64,000 bases of DNA from Silene conica (taxonomy: Eukaryota; Streptophyta; Magnoliopsida; Caryophyllales; Caryophyllaceae): contig CM055311.2 of assembly GCA_029255685.2 (NCBI GenBank), positions 17,072,952 through 17,136,951 on the forward strand, in the 5' to 3' direction. Every line of letters begins with the position of its first letter. Within the stretch, counting starts at the first letter, position 1. The notes below the pieces were generated by a model. The model was not told where the DNA came from and ran no database searches. It saw only the letters and a program-made list of their open reading frames with translations. The position numbers and the translations under genes were made by a program. Below are positions 21,295 through 31,223 of this stretch, piece by piece.

Positions 21295-23104
21295 TTTTCA
21301 TTATGTGCCCAAATTCGATTAAATTTGACCCACTACCACCTTCACACAGTCGGCGTAATCATCATTCCCGTTTACTTCGACCAAAACCATTGTCGGGCTA
21401 GATATCTGAGGCGACTTACACACTCAATGCGTCACGTGTTGACGCGTATGTCATACGCGTCGTCTGTGCAAAATGGTTTGACACACACGCTTAAATACAT
21501 TAATTTATGACATCATCTTTAACCAAATTATCACCACCGTCACACCGATCGGAGATGAATAATTTGATAAATCTGAACCTCGCTCTCGGACGCGCAGAAT
21601 GGTGACAGTGACTGCGACATACGAACGCAATTCGTCTAATTGTGAAGTGCAGTGGCGGACGACGAAGTCCGATGAACTACTTAATCGGATCGGCGACTGA
21701 CGCGGGATTCATAGGCATCGGGGAAGAAAATTTCAAAATGAAGGGAGTGCTATCACGATAGAGGACAGTCAGGAGATATCGGGGTAGTAAATATTGAATG
21801 TAAAAACAACATCTGAATTCAAATTCTAATTCAGCATAAGAATTATAGATACGAGTTTACGAAACTTGGCCAGGGATGGTCCGAACAACATGATAAATAA
21901 AACAAATTATAATTTAATCATGTTATTAAGAGTCGGGACAAAAGTCGAACACGATCGGCTCTAATACCACTGTTGGAAAATATGCGTACCTTAATAGCGG
22001 AATAGGTAAGATGATCGACGTGTCGCTTTCTGCCCACGAATCTGAACCAAGACCGATAGCGGTGGCTACTAGAGTCACTGTATGTGTTCACACCCGAAGT
22101 TCCAAAAGCTCTTAAAAATGATGGCTTTGTTGTGATTGAATGCTACTGTTTTGTGTTATTGGTGTTGTATGTTTTTAATTCACATAGAATTATCACATTA
22201 TTTACACTCTAAAAAATAAGAGTTACGGGGAGGTGAATGGGGAGAAATAATAACCATTAAAACTGATTTAATGACGTAATTAATCACATCCATTATTCAC
22301 ATGATATGGCTCTTGAATCCTCTTTGTAACAGTCGCAATGAAGTGGCCGTTTAATACAAAATTCAATACTTTTATCTTTGCCGATTTTTATGTTTCTGCA
22401 ATGGTGTATTTGAAACATTAAAAGCTAACAAAAATCTTTAATAAGTTATTGACATGTTTCATTATTGTCTTTCACTCTTTCCTACACGTTAGTCTCCTTT
22501 GTAACACTTATGGTCTATTTTTATTTTGTCAAGCAAGTTAAAAATCAAATTGATTAGTCAAAGTGTTAAAGTACGATGCACATATGTCAATTTTAACATA
22601 TCATAGTGTTATAAATATATGCATAATAAAAATATGCACGATTAGTAATTAGTAGAAACCGATTCTTATTCTCCAATTTTGTTGTTCCAATTCCAATGCT
22701 TTCAACCCTTTAAATCATTTTTTTTGCTTTCCATCAAATATATTATTCTATAACTCACATTGTTTTTTTGGATAAATGTTCTTTTCTAAATGATCTATTT
22801 ATATTTTATTTCTCATGAATTTAGAAATGGTAAAATTTTGTATGAAGTATAATAGTCGTATTAAAAGGCTAACCAAAAAAAATGTGACATGACAAGTTTA
22901 ATTGTGACGTGACAACTGTTATGTGACATGGCAAAAAAAGCGACATGGATTACCAATTTAAGAAACTTAAAAAATATAAGTTCAAAAATTTTAAAAAATA
23001 AAAGGTATAAACAAAAAAAATTGTAAATCATTGATCTCCTCTCATAATTTACCTTATTTATTTAACCATTATTTTTTCTTTATTAATGAAATAACCTTTT
23101 AACT
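21295..23104. other. Intergenic DNA with a possible LTR remnant
   Basis: No gene seen. At 21957-21970 the minus strand reads TGGTATTAGAGC, a Met-tRNA-type primer-binding site, right beside a TGTTGGAAAATATG start at about 21971. This suggests the 5' LTR edge of a second, minus-strand Copia-like element whose other parts I could not find. GTGACATGACAA-type short repeats occur near 22880-22950. Confidence 0.4.
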
Positions 23105-23486
23105 TCGGTCGACCGCTCCTTGCTGGGCTTCTTCTATTTTTGGCCTTTCTTGAGATTTGGGCTTTATTAAAGAACAGGGTCAGTCGGTCGACCTATACTG
23201 TCGGTCGGTCGACCGCTTCCCGCAGAATTTCTTCTATTTTCTTCTTATTTTGACTTTGGATACTTTGACTTTGACTCCAGTTGACTTTCCATTTACTCCT
23301 TAATTAAGCAAAAGACTTGAGGATAAGGATTTGGTGCTAAATCGCCTCTTTTCCGCATAAATCTGCAAAAGTGCATAAAAATACGAAAGTACACAATTTG
23401 TGGGAAATAAAGGCTAAAACATAGTAAATGAGCGACCAAATACGTGTAAAAATAGATGTAAAACATCATAAAATAGACACGTATCA
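23105..23486 (-). repeat. Truncated 3' LTR of the Athila-like element
   Basis: Matches 29667-30048 base for base as far as I can read, then stops. The breakpoint falls inside the second half of a 33-bp GTCGAC module. Confidence 0.9.
23182..23214 (+). repeat. 33-bp double-palindrome module (3' LTR)
   Basis: AGTCGGTCGACC, 9-nt spacer TATACTGTC, GGTCGGTCGACC. Same as the copy at 29744-29776 in the other LTR. Confidence 0.9.
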
Positions 23487-23504
23487 AATTCCCCAAACCA
23501 AACC
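23487..23504 (-). other. Polypurine tract of the Athila-like element
   Basis: Minus strand GGTTTGGTTTGGGGAATT directly before the TGATACGTG start of the 3' LTR. Confidence 0.8.
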
Positions 23505-24141
23505 CTTGCTTGCCCTCAAGCAAGAAATAGACTCGATCTTAACTAATGGAACGATTTCAATCTCAGAGCGAAATTTACATGTTAGCCTAGACCAATACCA
23601 AGTACAAAATGAGAAAGTATTTAAATCATGCAAACGAATTATGGTGTCGTCAAACTTGCGAATATAGAAACTATAGAGACTTATACCATGGACTCTCGCG
23701 GTACGCTCGAGACACTCATGAAGCAAAGGGTGAGTATATGTAAAAGATAGAAAGAAGTAATTTTGTCATGACACTCACCTAACTGCGACCCATGAAAACA
23801 TGCCTACAATCTAACATGAACAGGAATTCTACAACTTTGTATAACAATCTCATTAAAGTGGCCTAGATACATGCAATTGAGGTAATGAAAGATAAATGAG
23901 GTAAAAGGTAAAAGTGGTTAAGATGTTTTTGGATTTGTGGGGTTAGTAGCCAAGCTAGTAAAACCGATTCCCAACAACATATTTCACAACTTTTGATATT
24001 AAGAAAGTGCTCTTTTTGTGACACAACTCTCACATTGAATATAAGAAAGGACTCCCAAATATTTTTGAATGAAGCACGGGAATGATAACATGTAAAAGAA
24101 AGGGATTTTTTGAACGAATTTTGAATCTGGTATTGTCAGGT

Positions 24142-24174
24142 GGTCGGCCGACCTATGATGTTGGTCGGTCGACT
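24142..24174 (+). repeat. 33-bp double-palindrome module (non-coding region)
   Basis: GGTCGGCCGACC, spacer TATGATGTT, GGTCGGTCGACT; followed by GCTTTCCTGTG, like the tails of other copies. Confidence 0.88.
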
Positions 24175-24189
24175 GCTTTCCTGTGCGTT

Positions 24190-24285
24190 TTGATTTTTTT
24201 CGTTTTTTCTTTTCCTTTCTTTCTTTCTTTTCTGAATTTTTCTGTTCTTTTTCTTGCTTTCTTTCTTTCTTTTCTCTTTTTGCTT
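24190..24285 (+). repeat. CTTT-rich low-complexity tract
   Basis: Long T/C tract with repeated TTTC and CTTT. Lys/Arg-rich minus-strand ORFs across it are artefacts of the composition. Confidence 0.85.
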
Positions 24286-25182
24286 ATGATAGCATACAAA
24301 CCAAGATGCCTCAAAAAATAAACCAAAGACCACAAATACTAGCTTGGAAGGGTAGGCTAAGTATGGGATGTAGTTTTGGGGGAATAAAAAGGCAATTTTG
24401 GCTATGTGAAGCTTATGGGTAAATAAGAGAAAAGGGATCCCAAATGCACGTATCAAGACTCACAAAACGAGAAAGTAAAACAAGTAAATAGCAATTCAAG
24501 TTCATGTTTATGCATATTGATGTAACATGTTCCAGGGGAGTACTACTCACATCCTAGACAACTGGTTTAAGAATGAAACCAGGAATAAGGCTTTAAAACT
24601 CAGAATGTATAGTAGACTGCCAAGGTATAAGTCAAGTCTCAAGATATGCAAGTTGACAAAAACTCGTAGATATGCGAAAGACTTTCATACTAAAACAAGT
24701 TAACAAGGCAAGGTAAAGGCATAAACATGTAAGATAGCTAAATCATCCTTGAAATACTTTCGTTCCGACTCGACCTATATGCTAAAATAAACGTGCATTT
24801 TTTTTGGAATTTTTGAATTTTTTAATTTTTTTGGATTTTTGTATATATAAGGAAAATAAAGAAAAGAACGATGCAAGACAGAAATGCAGTAAACGTGTGA
24901 CAAAATGCAATGCATGTAACACGAAAACATTCCCCAAACCAACCCGCACAATGTCCCCATTGTGCATTAGCCTAAGTAAAGGTTTCAGAAAATTAAAGAA
25001 AAGATGCGAAAATAAAACTAAGGAAAAACTGGAAAGAACTCACTGGATTTTGAAGCGCATGAGAAAAACCTCCCCAAACCAGCGTAAGCTGGGAGGTTTT
25101 GGTGGCCAGCAGTGCCACTCAAGTAACCAAGTCAATTTCATGATTTCCAAGGAAGAGAAACGAAAGACCGCAGCAGAGAGCA

Positions 25183-25287
25183 GGTCGACCGACTGATATT
25201 TCTGGTCGACCGACCTCCTGTGAATTACGGAAAATCTTGCGATACAGCAACTCTGGTCGACCGACTGATGTTTCTGGTCGGTCGACC
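25183..25287 (+). repeat. Two 33-bp double-palindrome modules, 72 bp apart (non-coding)
   Basis: 25183-25215: GGTCGACCGACT, GATATTTCT, GGTCGACCGACC. 25255-25287: GGTCGACCGACT, GATGTTTCT, GGTCGGTCGACC. Start-to-start spacing is 72 bp, the same as for the coding pair at 26685. Confidence 0.92.
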
Positions 25288-25493
25288 CTCTGTGTCCTGG
25301 AGGTCTTCGTTTCTTCGTAAATCCTGAAAAAGCAAGAAAGTACGCGCGCCCAACAATGCGCGAAATGCCCGGAACGATTCTTAAAGTCTTAACTACTCAA
25401 ACATAAAGGAAAGGATCTAAACTACGAGCAAACAAAATTAAAAAGTCTCACACAACAAAAAATAAATTGTCTTAAAAACTGCAACTAAAACAA

Positions 25494-28364
25494 CTATCCG
25501 CTAAAGATGCGGAAAATATCCGACCACGGCTTCTGACGACATACCGTAGTCTCCACGGTTTTTGCTTTAGTAGCAAAACACATCTTCTTTCCGCCGTCGC
25601 AAAGCATATGCGACGGTCTCTCCTCTTGAGCTTGCCTCTTCTTCTTCTTCTCCTCCCTATCCACGACGTCTGGATCCTCATCCTCTTCATAGCTTAGGCA
25701 TCCCATTCCTCCTCTCTGGATGATGACTTCCTTCACTTTGGGTTTCCCCAAACCAGTTCCTGCAATAGTCATAATAGAAGTGCCCTCCCTATTGCTCCCA
25801 ATCTGGGGCGGAGGTGTAAAAACAGATACAGGAACAGGTATTAAAGTGGGAGAAGTAGTGATGACCTCATACTTCTTCTCAGAAGTGATAGCATTACATG
25901 TGATGGGGGTCATAGCATCCTTCTTCCTATAAGATAGGCCATAGATAATAGAATGTTTGCCTACTTTGAAGGTTAGAGTCCCAGTGCCTACATCTATAAT
26001 GGCACCTGCAGTATGAAGGAAAGGTCTTCCTAGAATTATAGGTATATGGGCATCCTCTGGAATGTCCAAAACTACAAAGTCAACTGGGAAGAAGAACCTG
26101 TCAATACGCACAGGGATGTTTTCTAGCACCCCTATAGGTTCCATAGATGTGCGATCAGCCATCTGGACTGTCATACTGGTCACTGCAAATTCGGTCATTC
26201 CTAGTTTTAAGGCAACGCTTAGGGGCATGACACTTATACTAGCACCTAAGTCGCACAAGGCCTTCTTAACTGGGAAGGTTCCTATATTACAGGGGACAGA
26301 AAAACTACCAGGGTCCTCTAGTTTATGAGGGGCAATGACATGAGTTAAAAAACTGGATGACTCTTCAGTGAGGGCCACCGACTCAACCTTTTCTAAAGAC
26401 CTCTTCCTGGATAAAAGCTGTCTCATAAATTTAAGATAGGAAGGAACTTGTTGAACTAATTCTAAAATTGGGACTTGAACATTTAATGAACGAATCACAT
26501 CCTTAAATTTGTCAAAAGATACCTGATCCTTTGAAGGCACGAGTCTCTCTGGAAAAGGTGCAGCTGAGGACTCAGTATTTGCAGCCCTTTTTAGAAACCT
26601 GGGGGTCTTGTCACCCCGGAAAAGAAAATCTCGCAAGTTGTTCGGCAAATCTGGGCGAAAGGGAACTTCGGGTTCTGCTTCAGTGGTCGGTCGACCAGTT
26701 TCTTCGGTCGGTCGACCAGACTCCTGTTCAGGCAAAATTTTCGGGTCCTGATCTGTGGTCGGTCGACCAGAATCTTCGGTCGGTCGACCGCCTTTGCTGC
26801 TTCTCACCTGTTTTTCTTTCTCAGCCCCCACCTTAGCTCCACTTCTTAAGGTTACGACGTTTAGAGTCTCCTTTTTTTGGTCCGGCTTGGTCGGAAGTTG
26901 ACCCGGAGCCCTAGTATCATTCTTGCTTGCAATTTGAGCAATCTGGGACTCTAACATCTTCATTCCCGCCTCTCTAGCCTGTGACTCCTTCTGAACCAAC
27001 CCAATAATATTTTGGATAAGAGCATCTGTGTTGGGTGGTGGATTAGAAGGTGGTTGAGGGTTGAAAGGTGGTCTTTGGAAATTTTGTTTATGTGGGGGTA
27101 CATAAGTGGAATTTTGCTGAGGTTGCATGTGCTGTGGGTTTTGAACATTCTGGCTTGTCCACCTTAAGTTGGGATGGACATTATTATTATTTGGGTCATA
27201 GAAATTGTTCCCACGGTAATGCTGGAAAGCGGCACATGTTTCATTAGATGAAGTACAGAATTTTGACACATGCCCTTCTCCACCACACCTTTCACAAGCG
27301 AAGGGTCCGTCCTGAACGGCGTTTACTTGGTAAATTCCTCCCTTGCTTCCACTCCCTAGATCGAGCTTTCCTGCAGCCTCAAATTTTTCTAACTTAGCTG
27401 TCAAGGCCTCAATTGCTGACAGGTTGTACTCATTTTTCCTCTGATTTCCTCTGGAAGTACCAATCTCAGCACGGTGCACAGCAACATCTTCTATTAACTT
27501 GAGACCCTTAGTCTCTCCTGAATTATCTTGGAATCTCCCATTAGCTGCCGCATCTAGATAGGCCCTGTTGTCATCGTAGAGGCCATTGTAGAACTGGTTG
27601 CAAAGAAACCATTGTTCGAATCCGTGATGTGGTATGGATCGAACAAGTCTCTTGAACCTGTCCCACGCCTCGCTAAAATCTTCATTGGGACCTTGCTTGA
27701 AATTGGTAATCTGCGCTCTTAAAGCATTAGTCTTTGACGCGGAATAATATTTCCTGTAGAATGCTAAGGCTAAGGTGTTCCAATCTGTGACTCCCGCAGC
27801 AGTGCGGTCGAGATCTCTGTACCACTCTCTCGCAGAGTCCCTAAGGGAGAAGATAAACATGGTTTGTTTAATCTGGTCCTGCGTCACTCCTTCTGGGGGT
27901 GCTATTGAGCATATGTAATCTGTGAAGATTTCAATATGCTTAGCAGCATCCTCATTGGCCGAGCCTCCAAACTGGTTTCTTTCAACCATAGTTATGTAGG
28001 CAGGCTTGGCCTCGAATGGCTTCCCAGTACCTGCAGGTAAAGTGAACCCTTTGTATAGGTCCTTTGCCTGAGGCATGGAGTGACTGGCAATAGTAGCTTC
28101 CTCTGTCATGTTCTCTTCTTCTTTAGGAAAAACTGGAAAGTTGGTAAAAGGTGGTGTTTTTGGTGAAAGTGGATTGATGGATGAATTTGGTTGTGAAGGT
28201 GGTGTTTTTGGTGAAGATGGTGGTAGTTCGCATAAGTCTTCTTGAAAAAAGGAAGATGGTGAACCTCCTTCCTGATTTGCAAGAAGTTGCTTTCTTCTTT
28301 CTCTAAGAGTCCTCTCAATTTCGAGGTCAAGTGGTAGGAGTTCTCCTTGAACTGACCTGCGCAT
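25494..28364 (-). CDS. Gag-protease polyprotein of the Athila-like element (956 aa)
   Basis: Uninterrupted frame from ATG at 28364. A Ser/Pro-rich N-terminus (1-110) precedes a retrotransposon gag domain (about 120-300; IKQTMFIFSLRDSAREWYRD, FYRKYYSASKTNALRAQI). A CCHC zinc knuckle CERCGGEGHVSKFC lies near residue 360. A Gln/Pro/Asn-rich linker, then a segment with GRPTEDSGRPTT and GRPTEETGRPTT encoded by two 33-bp modules (about 525-560). The aspartic protease follows with CDLGASISVMP (active site near 710) and IILGRPFLHTAGAIIDVG (near 790). The frame ends without a polymerase. Gag binds RNA and builds particles; the protease would process the chain. An intact ORF next to identical LTR segments suggests recent mobility in trans. 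A downstream Met near residue 86 could also serve as start. Confidence 0.93.
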   Translation of the reverse strand: MRRSVQGELLPLDLEIERTLRERRKQLLANQEGGSPSSFFQEDLCELPPSSPKTPPSQPNSSINPLSPKTPPFTNFPVFPKEEENMTEEATIASHSMPQAKDLYKGFTLPAGTGKPFEAKPAYITMVERNQFGGSANEDAAKHIEIFTDYICSIAPPEGVTQDQIKQTMFIFSLRDSAREWYRDLDRTAAGVTDWNTLALAFYRKYYSASKTNALRAQITNFKQGPNEDFSEAWDRFKRLVRSIPHHGFEQWFLCNQFYNGLYDDNRAYLDAAANGRFQDNSGETKGLKLIEDVAVHRAEIGTSRGNQRKNEYNLSAIEALTAKLEKFEAAGKLDLGSGSKGGIYQVNAVQDGPFACERCGGEGHVSKFCTSSNETCAAFQHYRGNNFYDPNNNNVHPNLRWTSQNVQNPQHMQPQQNSTYVPPHKQNFQRPPFNPQPPSNPPPNTDALIQNIIGLVQKESQAREAGMKMLESQIAQIASKNDTRAPGQLPTKPDQKKETLNVVTLRSGAKVGAEKEKQVRSSKGGRPTEDSGRPTTDQDPKILPEQESGRPTEETGRPTTEAEPEVPFRPDLPNNLRDFLFRGDKTPRFLKRAANTESSAAPFPERLVPSKDQVSFDKFKDVIRSLNVQVPILELVQQVPSYLKFMRQLLSRKRSLEKVESVALTEESSSFLTHVIAPHKLEDPGSFSVPCNIGTFPVKKALCDLGASISVMPLSVALKLGMTEFAVTSMTVQMADRTSMEPIGVLENIPVRIDRFFFPVDFVVLDIPEDAHIPIILGRPFLHTAGAIIDVGTGTLTFKVGKHSIIYGLSYRKKDAMTPITCNAITSEKKYEVITTSPTLIPVPVSVFTPPPQIGSNREGTSIMTIAGTGLGKPKVKEVIIQRGGMGCLSYEEDEDPDVVDREEKKKKRQAQEERPSHMLCDGGKKMCFATKAKTVETTVCRQKPWSDIFRIFSG
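26685..26789 (-). repeat. Two 33-bp double-palindrome modules inside the gag ORF
   Basis: On the plus strand 26685-26717 is GGTCGGTCGACC, AGTTTCTTC, GGTCGGTCGACC; 26757-26789 is GGTCGGTCGACC, AGAATCTTC, GGTCGGTCGACC. Read on the coding strand each gives G-R-P-T-E-x-x-G-R-P-T, so the 12-9-12 layout is in frame (11 codons). Confidence 0.93.
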
Positions 28365-28464
28365 AAGATGGAAACTACAAGAAAAAAGTGAGAAGGTTTA
28401 AGGAACAAAAAGTTCCTTAAACAGAGAGAAACAAAAACAAAAAACAATAAACACTGGCGTCACC

Positions 28465-28482
28465 TCCCCGGCAACGGCGCCA
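28465..28482 (-). other. Primer-binding site of the Athila-like element
   Basis: Minus strand TGGCGCCGTTGCCGGGGA, the Asp-tRNA-type site known from Athila elements, five bases after the 5' LTR end. Confidence 0.85.
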
Positions 28483-29080
28483 AAATTTGATGCCCGTCGT
28501 TGAGGGTACCAAAGATAAATTTATAATTCCTAACTTAAACAATAGATAGTGAAAGTCAGGGTCGAACCACAAGGAGGTGGGGAATGTTTATTGTTTGATG
28601 TGAATGTTTAAAGTAACAATTTTGGGGGTTTGAATTGGTTGATTACTAAGTCTAAGGCAAAGATTAAAATAAACAAATAATAAAAGATGAGAATAAAATA
28701 TAATAAAAGGGATGCTAGGATGTTTGGGTAATAAATAGCTAAGGTAAAATAAATCCTAAGGTCAACATGTATTGCAGTCGCGTAAGGGGGTGTAACATAT
28801 CTTTTTAAGTCTATGCTACCTAATAGCTCCTTTCGGCCTATGTTATTAGTTCCTAGGTCTCACAATTATTGGGTGTCAACAATAAGGGTGATTCCTAAAT
28901 CCCAGGTCACATACCTTTCAGCCTTGAGTAACCTATCCGTCTTAAGGTGTAAACCAATGCCCTTCCCGTATCTTTCAATCTAGGGTAGGTCATTACTAAC
29001 ATCCTACAAGTCTCCTTATGGTCTCATTGCAGGATATTATAATTGACAAGAAAAGACGAAATAAGAAAACATACACGAGT

Positions 29081-29154
29081 GGTCGACCGACCAGCTACTC
29101 CAGTCGGTCGACCACGGCCTCGGTCGACCGACCAGCTATTCCAGTCGGCCGACC
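29081..29154 (+). repeat. Two 33-bp double-palindrome modules in the 5' LTR
   Basis: 29081-29113: GGTCGACCGACC, AGCTACTCC, AGTCGGTCGACC. 29122-29154: GGTCGACCGACC, AGCTATTCC, AGTCGGCCGACC. Only 8 bp separate them. Confidence 0.92.
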
Positions 29155-29643
29155 GTGGTCCTGCTACAGGTCGGTCTTTCGAATTTTATCTACCTACGCA
29201 TATTTATCCCCTACATCCTAACATATGAAAATTAGCTACTCATGGTTGTTAAGATGAATATGAAAACGGGATTAAACATGGTAAACATAGTAAATAATCT
29301 AAACATGCAAGATTCAACAAAGCTTGGGATTCTAACTTAACAATTGTAATAAAAACAAGAACAATAATAAAGCAAGATTAAAAGAGTAATTACCACAATT
29401 GGAATTAGGGCAGAAAGAAACTGACTTTATTGAATGCTTGGGAATTGTTGAAAGATTACAAAACTAAAAGATGGTAAAGATAGATACTAATCGATACTCC
29501 TTGATAAAACTTGATGATAGATAGTAAAAGATGCCTCTAACCCTAATCATAAGATTAGTTTATATAGGTAACTAAACTAAGAGTTTCCTAAAAGCTCTAA
29601 TTCTACTTTATTTCCGAAAAGGAATCGTTTGGGCTTCTGCTGT

Positions 29644-29776
29644 GGTCGGTCGACCTACTATTCGGGTCGGTCGACCGCTCCTTGCTGGGCTTCTTCTATT
29701 TTTGGCCTTTCTTGAGATTTGGGCTTTATTAAAGAACAGGGTCAGTCGGTCGACCTATACTGTCGGTCGGTCGACC
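29644..29776 (+). repeat. Two 33-bp double-palindrome modules in the 5' LTR
   Basis: 29644-29676: GGTCGGTCGACC, TACTATTCG, GGTCGGTCGACC. 29744-29776: AGTCGGTCGACC, TATACTGTC, GGTCGGTCGACC. The first is the module cut in half at the truncated 3' LTR. Confidence 0.92.
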
Positions 29777-30048
29777 GCTTCCCGCAGAATTTCTTCTATT
29801 TTCTTCTTATTTTGACTTTGGATACTTTGACTTTGACTCCAGTTGACTTTCCATTTACTCCTTAATTAAGCAAAAGACTTGAGGATAAGGATTTGGTGCT
29901 AAATCGCCTCTTTTCCGCATAAATCTGCAAAAGTGCATAAAAATACGAAAGTACACAATTTGTGGGAAATAAAGGCTAAAACATAGTAAATGAGCGACCA
30001 AATACGTGTAAAAATAGATGTAAAACATCATAAAATAGACACGTATCA

Positions 30049-30642
30049 CTTAACATAGACCAATACATGTTTATGAAAGCCTTTCGAAATATAGTATATG
30101 TGTGGATCAACACCTATTTCCCTACCTACATGCTACTAACTTTAGATTGTTTGGTTTATAAATATTACTCCCTTCTAGTAGATCATTTTTTCCTCTTTCC
30201 TTTTTCATGGTATTTGAATTTTCTTTTCTCTTTTTTTGGGAAGAATTGTCTGGTCCAATTCGTTTATATGCGAAGTAAAGTATTTTGTGTGCTCTAAAAT
30301 TATTTCTTTATTTTTTGTACAAAATAGAAGGGGAAGAAATAATTAATTATAGGAGGGAGTTCGGGTAATTGACTTAGCACATACCAATACTGTTTTGTTT
30401 GGGGCATTGAGTTTGTTTGCTTCAACATACTTGAGTTATCTATATATCTATATATAAGTATAAAAGAAAAATCGTTATGCATTAGGTTGGACACATGTCG
30501 CTTTCACGTTAAAAAATTTCTCGCTCAAAGCTTAAAATTCTAAAATTATACTGCGTATCTTTTACTTGAGCAATATGTATATGGACATTATCTTCTTAAA
30601 ATATTTCTCTACCATGTTTATATTACATTAAAACCTTACCGA
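30049..30642. other. Intergenic spacer between two retrotransposons, no gene seen
   Basis: AT-rich; no feature beyond a TATATC-type run near 30435-30460. Confidence 0.6.
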
Positions 30643-30647
30643 GTTAC

Positions 30648-31156
30648 TGTTTAGCCCAAAAATCCGACATCAAGCCATTGGGCCCATAAGCAATCCCAGA
30701 AGCAGCAACCCACAGAAGAGGCCGATACTCATTTAGAAAAGAGTCGTTGGAGAGTGGGAAAGGGTCAAAACCCTAGAGAAATATTCCCCTAGACTCTCTC
30801 CTACATTCCTGGAGCTGGCCAGGACCAGAGCTAGGACCAGCTGACCAGGCTATATAAAGATAAACCAGGGCATCCATTAGGGAGAGACTCTTACGTTGTA
30901 ATTTTCTACTTACGCACGCATACACTTGTACTCCCCTCAAAACAGCGATTACCCTCGATAGTAGTGAAAACTTGGTGGGATTCCATTCCCCCCGCGGTTG
31001 TTTCCCTCATTGGGTTTTTCCGCGTCTCCAAAAACCTCACGTGTCATTCTTTGTCCATTTTTGTCTTTGCATTTATCTTTTGCGTAAATCCTCATATTGG
31101 TTGGCACTTTGACTCACAACACACTCAATTAACTCGGTAGAAATTTTACCAAAACA
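30648..31156 (+). repeat. 5' LTR of the Tat-type element
   Basis: TGTTTAGCCC...ACCAAAACA. Contains short repeats of CCAGGACCAG and CAGCTGACCAGG just before the TATA box. Confidence 0.95.
30851..30859 (+). promoter_or_regulatory. TATA box of the 5' LTR
   Basis: TATATAAAG in a GC-richer stretch; conserved in the other LTR at 40302-40310. Likely drives the genomic transcript. Confidence 0.75.
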
Positions 31157-31157
31157 A

Positions 31158-31177
31158 TTTGGCACCCACCGTGGGGC
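31158..31177 (+). other. Primer-binding site of the Tat-type element
   Basis: TTTGGCACCCACCGTGGGGC one base after the 5' LTR, in the position and style of Gypsy tRNA primer sites. The tRNA is not assigned. Confidence 0.8.
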
Positions 31178-31223
31178 ATAGTGCGCATTCCAATATCTGA
31201 AACTGTTATCTCGTCACAAAAAC

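Larger units (their letters stand above)
23505..25493 (-). other. Non-coding 3' region of the Athila-like element
   Basis: About 2 kb between the gag-protease stop and the polypurine tract, where a complete element would carry polymerase genes. No reverse transcriptase, integrase or RNase H motif occurs in any frame. It carries a pyrimidine-rich stretch at 24190-24285 and three 33-bp modules. Confidence 0.75.
23105..30048 (-). mobile_element. Athila-like Ty3/Gypsy derivative with gag-protease only
   Basis: On the minus strand: a complete 5' LTR (28488-30048), an Asp-tRNA-type primer-binding site, a 956-codon gag-protease ORF, about 2 kb of non-coding DNA, a polypurine tract and a 3' LTR that keeps only its first 382 bp (23105-23486). 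The shared LTR part looks identical in both copies, which indicates a recent insertion. Reverse transcriptase, RNase H, integrase and envelope-like genes are absent, so the element must rely on a partner. No clean target duplication is visible, as expected with a truncated end. Confidence 0.88.
28488..30048 (-). repeat. Complete 5' LTR of the Athila-like element (1561 bp)
   Basis: On the minus strand it begins TGATACGTGTC and ends CGACGGGCATCA (TG...CA). Contains four 33-bp modules. No gene inside. Confidence 0.9.

Noticed and set aside
24136..24456. Lys/Arg-rich minus-strand ORFs
   Set aside because: Produced by a CTTT-rich tract; no domain, and the ORF stops at the tract borders.
23182..29776. 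Possible CRISPR-like array from repeated 12-mers with spacers
   Set aside because: The repeats are scattered over 6.6 kb in a eukaryotic retrotransposon, spacers are 9 nt, and no cas-like genes are present.
23090..30060. A TTAAC target duplication for the Athila-like element
   Set aside because: TTAAC occurs near both ends but with extra bases on each side and a truncated LTR, so it is not convincing.
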